Source of the DNA: Clostridium transplantifaecale
Lineage (GTDB): Bacteria; Bacillota; Clostridia; Lachnospirales; Lachnospiraceae
Assembly: GCF_900626075.1 (NCBI RefSeq)
Contig: NZ_UYZY01000001.1
Location: 620,001 to 684,000, forward strand
Reading direction: 5' to 3'
DNA length: 64,000 nucleotides
Shown: positions 15,403-24,474 of the stretch, in pieces
Position numbering within the stretch: the stretch's first letter is position 1
Layout of the letters: every line of letters starts with the position of its first letter
The notes under the pieces: model-generated
What the model was told of the DNA's origin: nothing
Databases searched by the model: none
The model's input: the letters and a program-made list of their open reading frames with translations, nothing else
Position numbers and translations under genes: made by a program

Positions 15403-17142
15403 ATGGCTTTTGACGGAATAGTAATTGCCGGTCTGGTAAAGGAATTTAATGATAAACTGACCGGCGGAAAGATCTCAAAGATTGCCCAGACGGAAAAGGA
15501 TGAACTCCTTTTTACAATAAAAAACAACAGGGAGAATTACCGTCTTCTGATGTCTGTAAATGCAAGCCTCCCGTTAATCTATCTGACGCAGACGAATAAA
15601 CAGAGTCCCATGACGGCCCCCAATTTCTGCATGCTCCTCAGAAAACATATCGGAAACGGGAAAATTGTATCCGTGAGCCAGCCTGGGCTGGAACGGATTA
15701 TCCGTTTTGAGATTGAACACCTGGATGAACTTGGCGACCTCTGCCGCAAGTTCCTGATTGTCGAGCTGATGGGAAAACACAGCAATATTATTTTCTGCAC
15801 ACCGGACGACAAAATCATAGACAGTATCAAACATATTTCCGCCCAGATAAGTTCTGTCCGGGAAGTGCTTCCGGGACGTGATTATTTTATCCCGCAGGCT
15901 GCAGGAAAGAAAGATCCGCTCTCTGCCGACGAGACCGTGTTCACGGAAACGCTCTCTGCCGCCCAGGCACCCGCCGGCAAAGCGATTTACACAAGTTTCA
16001 CCGGAATCAGCCCCGTCATGGCGGAAGAATTCTGCCATCTTGCCTCCATTGACGCCGATGTGCCAGCTTCGACTCTCTCTGAACTGGAAATCACCCATTT
16101 GAGCCGTACGCTCGCGCTTGCCATGGAACAGGTGAAGGAAGGCAGATTTGAGCCGAATATTCTTTACCGCGATGAGGAGCCGGTTGAATTCTCCGCTCTC
16201 CCGCTCACCTCCTGGCCGCCGGAGTACAGGGCCGTCCAGTTTGATTCCATCAGCAGCACACTGGAACTTTATTATGCATCCAAAAATGTAATTACACGCA
16301 TCCGGCAGAAGTCCTCCGATCTGCGAAGAATTGTCCAGACCGCACTGGAGCGAGGATATAAAAAATACGATTTACAGTTGAAACAGTTAAAGGACACGGA
16401 AAAAAGAGACAAATACAAAATTTACGGCGAGCTCCTCAACACCTACGGCTATGAACTGAGCGGAGGGGAAAAAGAGCTTGAATGCATCAACTATTACACG
16501 AATGAAACGGTAAAGATCCCTCTGGATCCCCAGCTTACCGCCAGAGAAAACTCACAGAAATTTTTCGACAAATATAATAAACTGAAACGAACCTGGGAAG
16601 CGCTCTCCAAATTTGTGGAAGAGACAAAACAGGAGATCGAGCATCTGGAATCCATCAGCACATCCCTCGACATTGCCCTGAAGGAGGAGGATCTGGCACA
16701 GATTAAGCAGGAACTGACGGAGTACGGCTTTATCAAAAAGCACGGGCCGTCCGGAAAGAAGGTCAAAATCACCAGCCGTCCGTTCCACTATATTTCCTCC
16801 GATGGGTTTCATATTTACGTTGGAAAGAACAATTACCAGAACGAAGAACTGACCTTCAAGGTGGCCTCAGGCAACGACTGGTGGTTCCATGCAAAAGGAA
16901 TCCCCGGCTCCCATGTCATCGTAAAGGCAGAGGGCCGCGAACTTCCCGACAGAACGTTTGAAGAAGCCGGTTCCCTTGCCGCCTATTATTCCAAGGGGCG
17001 CGGCAATGAAAAAGTGGAGATCGATTATATCCAGAAAAAATCCGTCAAGAAAGTGGCCGGAGCCGCCCCGGGTTTTGTTATCTACCATACGAATTATTCG
17101 CTGATGGCGGTACCGAAAGTAACATTGGAGGAAGTGCTTTAA
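15403..17142 (+). CDS. rqcH: Rqc2 homologue RqcH (NFACT family ribosome quality control protein)
   Basis: A 579-residue NFACT protein, long annotated as fibronectin-binding protein FbpA. In Bacillus RqcH binds stalled 50S subunits and recruits alanyl-tRNA to add alanine tails. The N-terminal NFACT-N domain starts with 'MAFDGIVIAGLVKEF'. A charged coiled coil covers about residues 285-430. The C-terminal NFACT-R domain contains the hallmark 'NDWWFHAKGIPGSHVI' near residues 487-502. Length is normal. It stands alone on the plus strand and ends at a strong terminator; the translation start is preceded by AAAGGAATG. Confidence 0.95.
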   Translation: MAFDGIVIAGLVKEFNDKLTGGKISKIAQTEKDELLFTIKNNRENYRLLMSVNASLPLIYLTQTNKQSPMTAPNFCMLLRKHIGNGKIVSVSQPGLERIIRFEIEHLDELGDLCRKFLIVELMGKHSNIIFCTPDDKIIDSIKHISAQISSVREVLPGRDYFIPQAAGKKDPLSADETVFTETLSAAQAPAGKAIYTSFTGISPVMAEEFCHLASIDADVPASTLSELEITHLSRTLALAMEQVKEGRFEPNILYRDEEPVEFSALPLTSWPPEYRAVQFDSISSTLELYYASKNVITRIRQKSSDLRRIVQTALERGYKKYDLQLKQLKDTEKRDKYKIYGELLNTYGYELSGGEKELECINYYTNETVKIPLDPQLTARENSQKFFDKYNKLKRTWEALSKFVEETKQEIEHLESISTSLDIALKEEDLAQIKQELTEYGFIKKHGPSGKKVKITSRPFHYISSDGFHIYVGKNNYQNEELTFKVASGNDWWFHAKGIPGSHVIVKAEGRELPDRTFEEAGSLAAYYSKGRGNEKVEIDYIQKKSVKKVAGAAPGFVIYHTNYSLMAVPKVTLEEVL

Positions 17143-17240
17143 ACTCTCATATTCACCTGTCTTTCGGAAGATAAGAAAAAAGAATTAAAGGAGTTCAGCG
17201 ACTTTTTAAATTTGGTTCCGCCTACGTGCTGAACTGCCAA

Positions 17241-17293
17241 TCCATATAGAATGCCCCCTCTTTTAAGAAAGAGGGGGCATTCTATATGGATTA
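17241..17293. terminator. Bidirectional terminator between rqcH and apgM
   Basis: A 22-bp stem pairs ATCCATATAGAATGCCCCCT with its exact complement around a short loop (CTTTTAAGAAAG). U-rich tails lie on both sides of converging genes. Confidence 0.88.
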
Positions 17294-17307
17294 TTTTGAC
17301 TGCATCC

Positions 17308-18510
17308 CTATTCTCCCAGCAGACGGTCTATCATTCTGTAACCTTCTTTTACCAGGATACCGGATTTCTTTCCATTTGCCTCACTGTATAAGAGTCCCTG
17401 GCCTGATTTCTTTCTGCTGTCATAAAGAAGATACGGCACCGGGTCGGAGACGTGTGTGCGGCAGCGGATTGGAGTCGGGTGGTCCGGCATGATAAGAAGC
17501 CTGTAATCCTCGCCTGATTTGTCCATCTCTTCCGCCACAATTCGGATCAGTCTCTGATCCAGATATTCGATGGCTTTCACCTTTTTCTCCACGCTTCCCT
17601 GATGTCCCATCTCATCCGGGGCCTCCACATGGATATAGACAAAGTCGGCGCCCTCTTCCAGCAGCGCTTTTACGCCCGCCAGAGCCTTTCCTTCATAGTT
17701 TGTGTTAAGGCCGCCGTTGGCGCCGGGAACCTCGATATTTCTCATGCCTGCACCGACCGCAATGCCTTTGAGAAGATCGACAGCCGAAATCATAACGCCC
17801 TTCTTTCCTGTCTTTTCATAGAACGAGGATAAGGCAGGCCTTGTTCCGGCTCCCCAGAACCAGAGTGAATTGGCCTTGTTCTTTCCCTCCGCGGCCCGCT
17901 TTTCATTGAGCGGATGATGGTTCAGGATATCAAAGCTCTTCTTCATCATTTCCCTCATTTTTTCATCCTGGGGGAGATGTTGGCCAATCTTCTGTGTCAG
18001 CACATCATGAGGCGGCGTCAAATCCACAACCTCACCTTTTTCCCATATCAGAAGATGGCGGTAGCTGGTGCCTACATGGAAATGGTATGTCTCATTTTCA
18101 AATACTTCTTTTACCGCGTCTAAAAGCACGGCGGCGTCCTCCGTGGAAATCTCATCGGAACTGTGGTCGATGATCGTCCTCTCCTCGTAGGGGCCCTCCT
18201 CCTCGGACAGCGTAACAATGTTGCAGCGCAGGGCAATGTCGGTCGTCTTCATATCCACGCCGATGCTGAGAGCCTCTAACGGTGAACGGCCCGTGTAATA
18301 TTTCTGCGGGTTATATCCGAGAACGGCAAGGTTCGCCGTGTCACTGCCCGGTTTCATTCCATCCGGAATCGTCGCTGCCAGTCCCACCTCGGAAAGAGGG
18401 GCCAGCCGGTCCATAGCCGGAGTGTCCGCATATTCGATCGGGGTCTTTCCCCCCAAAGACTCAATAGGCTCATCTGCCATTCCATCACCAAGCACAATTA
18501 TATACTTCAT
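17308..18510 (-). CDS. apgM: Cofactor-independent phosphoglycerate mutase (ApgM type)
   Basis: A 400-residue enzyme of the alkaline phosphatase superfamily, archaeal-type 2,3-bisphosphoglycerate-independent phosphoglycerate mutase. The metal-site start 'YIIVLGDGMADEP', the catalytic serine block 'KPGSDTANLAVLGY' (residues ~50-63) and the C-terminal 'HPTPIRCRTHVSDPVPYLLY' are all present. Some relatives act as alternative homoserine kinases, so the substrate is not fully fixed. The ATG at 18510 is chosen because AGGAGG lies 8 bases upstream; the open frame extends to 18705 through non-conserved palindromic sequence. Monocistronic. Confidence 0.9.
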   Translation of the reverse strand: MKYIIVLGDGMADEPIESLGGKTPIEYADTPAMDRLAPLSEVGLAATIPDGMKPGSDTANLAVLGYNPQKYYTGRSPLEALSIGVDMKTTDIALRCNIVTLSEEEGPYEERTIIDHSSDEISTEDAAVLLDAVKEVFENETYHFHVGTSYRHLLIWEKGEVVDLTPPHDVLTQKIGQHLPQDEKMREMMKKSFDILNHHPLNEKRAAEGKNKANSLWFWGAGTRPALSSFYEKTGKKGVMISAVDLLKGIAVGAGMRNIEVPGANGGLNTNYEGKALAGVKALLEEGADFVYIHVEAPDEMGHQGSVEKKVKAIEYLDQRLIRIVAEEMDKSGEDYRLLIMPDHPTPIRCRTHVSDPVPYLLYDSRKKSGQGLLYSEANGKKSGILVKEGYRMIDRLLGE

Positions 18511-18579
18511 TCTGTCAACCTCCTGATTTTCGTTGTACCAATATTTCTGATTGCTGCCTTTTATTCTACACGTTCTTTC

Positions 18580-18732
18580 TATAAAATGCAACCGTCCGTG
18601 TAAGACGGACAAAAAGAGCGAGGTGACTCCGTGACTGTTCACTTGGGATGTATTCCGCGAGGTGTTTTCACGTGTTTTTCGTGAAAATCCCGAGTTCTTC
18701 GGCAAATGGCGTTACTGCCGGCAGGCGGCAGC
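18580..18732. repeat. Palindrome-rich intergenic stretch
   Basis: Between the SLC13-like gene and apgM lie several short hairpins: GTCCGT/ACGGAC near 18596-18611, GTGTTTTCACG with CGTGAAAA near 18662-18688, and GCCGGCAGGCGGC near 18717-18729. One end touches the stop codon of the transporter gene. I see no gene. It is not the same family as the GTCTTCAGTCCC units. Confidence 0.4.
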
Positions 18733-19875
18733 TTAGAGCCCTCCCGTCAGAAGTACGGCCAACGCGGCTAACACGGCCAGAAAAGCCAGGTTCCATCCGG
18801 TAAATGTTTTAAAGTACACGCCTTTCTTTTCATCGTAGGCCCTGGCAAAAAATTTATAGGAAATGAGGCTGGCAAGGGAGGCAATCAGCGTCCCCAGCCC
18901 TCCCAGGTTTACGGCTGTCAGAAGGGTTTTATATTCTCCTGTAAAACCCGACAGTAAAATGGCAGCCGGAACATTGCTGATAATCTGGCTGGCCGCGATT
19001 CCCGTTATCAGTTCGTGGCCGTTAATCAGACTGCTCAGCCATAAATTCACCGCATCGATCCGCTTCATATTACCGATGAATATGAAAAAGCAGACAAACG
19101 TCAGCAAAAGGAAATAATCCAGCTCTTTTAAAACCTTCCTGTCTCTGGCAAGCATCCAGCACAGCACAGCTAAAAGCGCAAGCTGCCACGGTACGATATG
19201 GATTACTACCAGGAGGCTGAACAGAAACAGCAGCAGATAAACGGCCAATCTTTTGACGAACGCTCCCGCATCTTCCGGCCCCGTTCCCATCCGCACCTTC
19301 ACTTCAATTTTTTCATCCTTCTCTGCGGCCAGGACAAAACCAAGGAGAAGCATGGAAACCACGGCATAGGGCAGCACAGCCCCCATGAATTCTGCCATTG
19401 TAATCCCGGACACCGAATAGAGATAAAGGTTCTGCGGATTCCCCACCGGAGTCGCCATACTGCCCAGATTGGCGGCGATTGTCTCAAGCACAATTAATTT
19501 AATCAGCCTCTCCTCCTTTCCCACCATCTGATAGACCAGAATGGTAAAGGGGACAAAGGTGATAAGCGATACGTCGTTGGTGATTGCCATGCTGCAGAAA
19601 AAGCAGAGAAATACCAGAATAAATGAGAGCTTTTTCGTGCCGTGGGTGCCGGACAGAAGCTTCTGTCCCAGCAGGGTAAAGACACCGATGGACTGCATGC
19701 CCGCCACCACCGCCATCAGGCAGAATAAGAGCGCCAGTGTCCTGAAATCAATATACCCCACATACTCCTTCCCCGGCCGTACCGACAGGGAAGACAGAAA
19801 GGCAAGCAGCGCCGCGATGCAGAACACCGTCTCGTTCTTCAAAAATTGTTTTAATGATGTAATATTATGATTCAT
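18733..19875 (-). CDS. SLC13/ArsB-like (DASS, ion transporter superfamily) anion permease
   Basis: A 380-residue membrane protein with about ten hydrophobic segments. Family signatures of the ion transporter superfamily are the 'SMAITNDVSLITFVPFTILV' region and 'LGSMATPVGNPQNLYLYS', which place it with SLC13/CitM/ArsB-type permeases (PF03600). Substrate cannot be told from sequence: a carboxylate, arsenite or another anion are all possible. It lies between serS and apgM on the same strand but behind a terminator, so it is probably transcribed separately. A GGGGATGG about 8 bases before the ATG serves as ribosome binding site. Confidence 0.82.
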   Translation of the reverse strand: MNHNITSLKQFLKNETVFCIAALLAFLSSLSVRPGKEYVGYIDFRTLALLFCLMAVVAGMQSIGVFTLLGQKLLSGTHGTKKLSFILVFLCFFCSMAITNDVSLITFVPFTILVYQMVGKEERLIKLIVLETIAANLGSMATPVGNPQNLYLYSVSGITMAEFMGAVLPYAVVSMLLLGFVLAAEKDEKIEVKVRMGTGPEDAGAFVKRLAVYLLLFLFSLLVVIHIVPWQLALLAVLCWMLARDRKVLKELDYFLLLTFVCFFIFIGNMKRIDAVNLWLSSLINGHELITGIAASQIISNVPAAILLSGFTGEYKTLLTAVNLGGLGTLIASLASLISYKFFARAYDEKKGVYFKTFTGWNLAFLAVLAALAVLLTGGL

Positions 19876-19918
19876 ACTTCCATCCCCGTCTACTCGATAA
19901 AGAATACAATCTATCCTT

Positions 19919-19965
19919 AAAAAATAGGCAGGAGCCGTCTCCGGTTATCTCCTGCCTTTTCATTA
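19919..19965 (-). terminator. Intrinsic terminator downstream of serS
   Basis: AGGCAGGAG (19926-19934) pairs with CTCCTGCCT (19949-19957). On the minus strand the stem is followed by ATTTTTTAAG. It lies about 110 bp after the serS stop. Confidence 0.8.
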
Positions 19966-20075
19966 TATTATTTTACTGTTGGACCGATATAATAAAACCG
20001 GATCTGGTTTTTTCATCGAAACCGCACAGTTCAATATGGATGCATTTACCGTGGCATCCGTATTATCCCCGCAGA

Positions 20076-21353
20076 TTAGCGGATCTCCGTCATTCCACCC
20101 ATATATGGACGCAGAGGCTCAGGAATTCTGACGGAACCGTCCGCCTGAAGGTTGTTCTCCAGAAATGCAATCAGCATACGCGGAGGAGCTACCACCGTGT
20201 TGTTTAATGTGTGGGCAAAGTATTTGCCGTCCTGGCCGTTTACGCGGATTTTAAGCCTTCTGGCCTGAGCGTCTCCAAGGTTGGAACAGCTTCCGACCTC
20301 AAAATACTTCTTCTGTCTCGGGGACCATGCCTCCACATCGACCGATTTCACTTTCAGATCGGCCAGATCTCCGGAACAGCATTCCAGCGTTCTTACCGGA
20401 ACATCCAGGGAACGGAATAAATCAACGGTATTCTGCCACAGTTTGTCAAACCACATCTTGCTGTCTTCCGGTTTGCAGACAACGATCATCTCCTGCTTCT
20501 CAAACTGATGGATTCTGTATACGCCTCTCTCCTCAATACCATGGGCTCCCTTTTCCTTACGGAAACATGGGGAATAGCTGGTAAGCGTCTTAGGAAGCTC
20601 TTCCTCCTGTACAACCGTATCGATAAATTTACCAATCATGGAGTGCTCGCTTGTCCCGATGAGGTAGAGATCCTCTCCCTCGATCTTATACATCATGGCA
20701 TCCATCTCGGCAAAGCTCATAACGCCGGTAACAACGTTGCTGCGGATCATGAACGGCGGAACACAGTAAGTAAAACCGCGGTTGATCATGAAATCCCTTG
20801 CATAAGAAATTACTGCGGAGTGAAGTCTGGCGATATCACCCATCAGGTAATAAAAACCGTTTCCTGCCACTTTCCTGGCGCTGTCCAGATCAATTCCGTT
20901 AAAACGCTCCATGATCTCCGTATGATAAGGAATCTCAAAATCGGGAACCACCGGCTCACCGTATTTCTGTACTTCCACATTCTCACTGTCGTCTTTTCCA
21001 ATCGGAACGCTCGGATCAATGATATTCGGGATAGTCATCATCTTCTTTAAGATCTGCTCTCCCAGCTCTTTCTCCTGTTCCTCCAGCTCGGCCAGACGCG
21101 CAGACTGCTCGGCAACCTGCTTCTTCATCTCCTCAGCCTCGTCCTTTTTCCCCTGTCCCATCAGGGCGCCGATCTGTTTGGCAATCTTATTTTTATTGGC
21201 GCGAAGGTCATCCGCTTCTTTCTTGGCTGCTCTGTTCTTCGCATCCAGTTCAATCACTTCATCCACAAGGCACAGCTTATTGTCCTGAAATTTATTTTTA
21301 ATATTCTGCTTTACGATTTCAGGATTTTCTCTGACAAACTTTAAATCTAACAT
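20076..21353 (-). CDS. serS: Seryl-tRNA synthetase
   Basis: A 425-residue class II aminoacyl-tRNA synthetase charging tRNA-Ser. The N-terminal 100 residues form the long tRNA-binding coiled coil. Motif 2 is in 'SPCFRKEKGAHGIEERG' and 'YRIHQFEKQEM'; motif 3 lies near 'LNNTVVAPPRMLIAFLEN' with the conserved arginine. AGGAGG precedes the ATG at 7 bases. I looked for a T-box leader and found no T-box sequence in 21354-21530. The gene has its own promoter and terminator. A repeat composite lies upstream of the promoter. Confidence 0.97.
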   Translation of the reverse strand: MLDLKFVRENPEIVKQNIKNKFQDNKLCLVDEVIELDAKNRAAKKEADDLRANKNKIAKQIGALMGQGKKDEAEEMKKQVAEQSARLAELEEQEKELGEQILKKMMTIPNIIDPSVPIGKDDSENVEVQKYGEPVVPDFEIPYHTEIMERFNGIDLDSARKVAGNGFYYLMGDIARLHSAVISYARDFMINRGFTYCVPPFMIRSNVVTGVMSFAEMDAMMYKIEGEDLYLIGTSEHSMIGKFIDTVVQEEELPKTLTSYSPCFRKEKGAHGIEERGVYRIHQFEKQEMIVVCKPEDSKMWFDKLWQNTVDLFRSLDVPVRTLECCSGDLADLKVKSVDVEAWSPRQKKYFEVGSCSNLGDAQARRLKIRVNGQDGKYFAHTLNNTVVAPPRMLIAFLENNLQADGSVRIPEPLRPYMGGMTEIR

Positions 21354-21474
21354 TTCTTCCTCCTGTTAATAACTGTCTTTCTTTCGGTTTGCTCCGTGCC
21401 TGTCGGCACGCTTCGCGGAATCGCTCCGGTGTGAGCGGCAGCCAATTTTTTCCCCGACTGCCATATCTTTGTCG

Positions 21475-21503
21475 ATTATACTACAGTTTTTTCTTTATGG
21501 AAA
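21475..21503 (-). promoter_or_regulatory. Probable serS promoter
   Basis: On the minus strand TTTCCA (21498-21503), a 17-base spacer and TATAAT (21475-21480) lie about 120 bases before serS, on the serS side of a repeat composite. Confidence 0.65.
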
Positions 21504-21584
21504 GCCCTATTTCAGGTTGTGCCCTTTATTAGTTGAGATGCGGGGACGGCTTTGAGGGATGCGGGCGGGGGATTGGTTGGATAG

Positions 21585-21783
21585 GTCTTCAGTCCCGGGG
21601 GGTAGTGAGTGGTGAAGGGGAATCCGGGAGAAAAAATTCCTACGGGGACTCGCTCCCGCTTGTGGAGCGCACAACGGATGCTAAGCTCGAAAAAACCTCA
21701 CTAAGCACCGGCGGGCTCCAAGGTCCCCTTCGGAAAGTTTTCTCCCGGATTCCCCCGGGTACGTTATCGGCGGGACTGAAGAC
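21585..21783 (+). repeat. Hairpin repeat unit E
   Basis: A 199-bp copy. It has the best outer stem of all: GGGGAATCCGGGAGAAAA (21617-21634) is exactly complementary to 21738-21755. GGAGCGC faces GCGGGCTCC, and the inner GCTAAG/CTAAGC stem keeps the A.A mismatch. Confidence 0.85.
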
Positions 21784-21914
21784 TGGGAAGGGTTCGGCTC
21801 CGTCCGGCATCTTCAAAGGCTGATTGTCCCTTTCGTCAAGTGCGGGGGATGGTATTGTCGCGGCAAACAAATCAGCGGCCGCAGGCCGTGGTTCGGAATG
21901 GCGAAAACCTTCGC

Positions 21915-22115
21915 GTCTTCAGTCCCGGTCATAGCCTGCCTGTGGGAAAGGAGGGAGAAAATCATTCCGGAGGGAACCTGAAGTTCATCGGCACTTACCG
22001 AGGTCTTTTCGAGGTTAGTTCCGTTATGAACTTCGAAGAGCGCAAGCGTTTCCCGCAGGAATCATTTTCTGCCCGGATTTCCCACCCGCGACAACCAAAA
22101 CCCGGGACTGAAGAC
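21915..22115 (-). repeat. Hairpin repeat unit F
   Basis: A 201-bp, more divergent copy. Its middle stem is GAAGTTCAT (21980-21988) / ATGAACTTC (22026-22034), quite unlike the GGAGC stem of other copies but perfectly paired. The inner stem ACTTACC / GGTTAGT on the plus strand gives ACTAACC / GGTAAGT with an A.A mismatch on the element strand. Confidence 0.85.
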
Positions 22116-22171
22116 TCATAACTGCCCTCTCACCGTCCCGCCTCCCGACCTGACGGCGGCGTTCTCGTTCC

Positions 22172-23050
22172 TCAGCTAATTTTCATTAAATAGGATAAAC
22201 ATTCCTCCAGGCACAGCCCTTCCACTTCCGGAACGCCCAGTTCTTCGGAGCGCTCGACGCATTTTCTGGTGAATGCGGCTGCTCTTCTGACCGCTTCCTC
22301 CAGGCCGACGCCTTTTACGATGCTGGCTCCGATCACGGCGGAGAATACATCCCCCGATCCGTGGTGGCTTCCCTCGACATAATGGGCAGTCTGGAAGACC
22401 GGTTCTTTTCCCCTCTCATGAATCACATTGAGGATGAGGCTGCCTTTGACCACTCCGGTGAGCACCACGGCTCCGGCTCCCATCAGCAGTAATTTGTAGG
22501 TCAGATCGGCAAGTTTTCTCTTGCTCCATCCCTTTTCCTGGTACTGGGTATCCGTCAGGATGCACGCCTCGGTCAGGTTCGGAGTGATGATGTCCGCGTA
22601 CTGTATCAGTTCTTTCATCCCGTCGAAGAGCTGCTGATCGCAGACGCTGTATGCCATTCCGTTGTCTCCCATCGTGGGATCCACCAGAAGCATCGTATTC
22701 TCTTTTTTGAAATAACGGATAAACTCCGTTACGATTTCCACCTGTCTTGCAGAACCGAGAAATCCGGTCATAATCCCGTCAAAGGAAAAGCCAAGCTTCT
22801 TCCATTCCTCGATGTAAGCCTCCATCCGGTCCGTGTAATCATCAAAAAAGCAGGAGGGATATCCTGCATGGTTGGAAAGCACAGCTGTGACAAGCGGACA
22901 GCACTGTACCTTCAGTGCGCTGATTACAGGAATAGCCGCTGTCAGTGCACAGCGGCCATATCCTGCCATATCGTTAATCGCAGCAATTTTTTTAGGTTGT
23001 AAAGATGTTACCTGTCTTTCCGTAACATTTGCCATATTCAAATCTTTCAT
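22172..23050 (-). CDS. pdxK: Pyridoxamine/pyridoxal kinase
   Basis: A ribokinase-superfamily vitamin B6 kinase of about 292 residues, phosphorylating pyridoxal, pyridoxamine or pyridoxine with ATP. 'KKIAAINDMAGYGRCALTAAIPV' opens the fold (quoted ends: KKIAAINDMAG and CALTAAIPV). 'DPTMGDNGMAY', 'ITPNLTEACILT' and the anion-hole block 'GSHHGSGDVFSAVI' with the catalytic aspartate are clear. The start is uncertain: 23050 or 23035 fit the family, while the open frame to 23155 overlaps the upstream transporter gene. It follows an ECF S-component gene, so the pair looks like a B6 salvage unit. Confidence 0.9.
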   Translation of the reverse strand: MKDLNMANVTERQVTSLQPKKIAAINDMAGYGRCALTAAIPVISALKVQCCPLVTAVLSNHAGYPSCFFDDYTDRMEAYIEEWKKLGFSFDGIMTGFLGSARQVEIVTEFIRYFKKENTMLLVDPTMGDNGMAYSVCDQQLFDGMKELIQYADIITPNLTEACILTDTQYQEKGWSKRKLADLTYKLLLMGAGAVVLTGVVKGSLILNVIHERGKEPVFQTAHYVEGSHHGSGDVFSAVIGASIVKGVGLEEAVRRAAAFTRKCVERSEELGVPEVEGLCLEECLSYLMKIS

Positions 23051-23078
23051 GTGTTTTTCGTTGTCCCCATCGTTTTTT

Positions 23079-23669
23079 TTACGCAGACAATCCGGAAAAG
23101 AGACCGGCTTTCCTGAGTGCCGGGCGAAGCGCCATATACACAGCCACCGATACAATAGCCGAAGTTACGGCATTGATGGATGTGGAAGCCACATTCCAGG
23201 CCAGGCTCAGCTCCGCCGCCGGTTTTCCGATAATCCACAGTTTATAATAATATCCTATCAGCGGATCGGCTATCACATTAAAGAGAAGTCCTGCCGATGC
23301 TGCTATTACCGTATAATTAAAAATATGTTTTTTATCACTGCTGTGCTCGATTTTCCCAAGCTTATGTGCAATTAATCCCGTAATCAGGCCGATGCAGAGC
23401 TTGCAGATAAATGTCTTCGGCGCATAGATGACGTAGACGGGATCCAGAAGATCTCCAATGGTCATGCCGATGGCTCCTCCCAGGCCTCCGTAAAAGCCTC
23501 CTATCAGAAGCGCCCCAAGTACACAGACCGCGTTTCCAAGATGGATGGATGTCGCGTCACCGCCCGGCAGTGAAATCCTTATCTGGCCGAAAGTAAATAC
23601 TACATATGAGAGGGCGGCCAGAAGCCCGGTCATTGCAATTTTGTAAGCCTGAGTGTTTCTTGATGTCAT
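23079..23669 (-). CDS. ECF transporter S component, probably for a B6 vitamer
   Basis: A 196-residue membrane protein with about six hydrophobic segments of the ECF substrate-specific (S) component type. The N-terminal 'YKIAMTGLLAALSYVVFTFG' and 'SIHLGNAVCVLGALLIGGFYG' are typical. It needs the shared EcfA/EcfT energising module, which is not in this window. Pyridoxine or a relative is the likely vitamin because the next gene, 29 bp on, encodes a B6 kinase; hydroxymethylpyrimidine or thiamine is an alternative given thiN upstream. The start at 23669 has GAGGAG 9 bases before; the frame to 23756 lacks this. Confidence 0.82.
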   Translation of the reverse strand: MTSRNTQAYKIAMTGLLAALSYVVFTFGQIRISLPGGDATSIHLGNAVCVLGALLIGGFYGGLGGAIGMTIGDLLDPVYVIYAPKTFICKLCIGLITGLIAHKLGKIEHSSDKKHIFNYTVIAASAGLLFNVIADPLIGYYYKLWIIGKPAAELSLAWNVASTSINAVTSAIVSVAVYMALRPALRKAGLFSGLSA

Positions 23670-23801
23670 GATGAACTCTCCTCTTTTGTTACGGTTCTTA
23701 TTTCCTTCACTTCGGATATGCATCATCATAGCATAGATTTGTACTTGTAAAAACATACAGATTCTATTATTTTAATCAGGTCAGTTATTCTGTATTTAGT
23801 T

Positions 23802-24452
23802 TCAGTCGTGCGCTTCCACGCAAATCAGGACGCCTGATTCGACCTCCATGATCCCTTCTTCCCCGTTCAGCTCATTGCTGATGCAGAGACAGGAACCGAG
23901 TTCAATGCGGCGCCTGTTTAACGGATACTTAAATCCTTTTAACGTCAGCCCTGTCACAACTTCGGTGAGCGGCATGAAAGAGATGTATTTTCCGTAAATT
24001 TCCGACCGTCTGAACACTTTTCCGCCGTCCAGCAGGTACAGCTTGTTCTGGGCGTCGTAAATGCATACCTCCATACCCTGCTTGAAGAACTGGTAAATGA
24101 GCTGGATGTTGCTGATCTCATGATCCATCCTTCCGCCGAGGGCGCCTAAAAGATCCACCCTGTCGCAACCGCAGCGGGCGGCAGTCAGAAGAGCCAGTTC
24201 CGTATCCGTCTCATCCTTCTCCGGCTTATGGATCTCAAATGTCACGGAAGGGTTGTCCCTGTATTCTTTGAGCACCGACGGCTCCACCGTATCCAGATCC
24301 CCCACTACCTCATCCGGCATGATATGCAGGGAATTCAGTATCTCCAGACCGGCGTCCACCGCAATAACCCAGTCATAGTTCCGGTTCTGCAGAAAATCCT
24401 TAACAAATGAGATATCAATCGAACCGCCTGTTACAACCAAACACTTTTTCAT
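23802..24452 (-). CDS. thiN: Thiamine pyrophosphokinase
   Basis: A 216-residue thiamine pyrophosphokinase, transferring pyrophosphate from ATP to thiamine. Family blocks are 'DWVIAVDAGLEIL', 'PDEVVGDLDTVEPSVL' with the acidic metal ligands, 'EKDETDTELAL' and 'ALGGRMDHEISNI'. The C-terminal thiamine-binding region ends near 'YPLNRRRIELGSCLCISNEL'. It closes the prkC-rsgA-rpe-thiN run, the same order as in Bacillus, 22 bp after rpe. No TPP riboswitch is visible. Confidence 0.95.
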   Translation of the reverse strand: MKKCLVVTGGSIDISFVKDFLQNRNYDWVIAVDAGLEILNSLHIMPDEVVGDLDTVEPSVLKEYRDNPSVTFEIHKPEKDETDTELALLTAARCGCDRVDLLGALGGRMDHEISNIQLIYQFFKQGMEVCIYDAQNKLYLLDGGKVFRRSEIYGKYISFMPLTEVVTGLTLKGFKYPLNRRRIELGSCLCISNELNGEEGIMEVESGVLICVEAHD

Positions 24453-24474
24453 ACATTATCACTTCTCTTTTTGA

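Larger units (their letters stand above)
21530..22172. mobile_element. Composite of paired inverted hairpin repeats (locus 3)
   Basis: Same plan as locus 1: left flank 'TTAGTTGAGATGCGGGGACG', unit E (plus), a 131-bp spacer, unit F (minus), and a right flank 'GGCGGCGTTCTC'. The spacer shares 'CTTTCGTCAAGTGCGGG' and 'GCGAAAACCTTCGCGTCTTC' blocks with locus 1. The right end reaches the stop codon of the pyridoxamine kinase gene. It explains the whole 818-bp gap 21354-22171 apart from the serS leader. Confidence 0.7.

Noticed and set aside
18510..18705. N-terminal extension of the phosphoglycerate mutase
   Set aside because: The 65 extra codons run through palindromic intergenic DNA; a strong ribosome binding site and the conserved N-terminus support 18510.
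21354..21530. T-box leader before serS
   Set aside because: No conserved T-box sequence or antiterminator could be found; the leader is short and has its own promoter.
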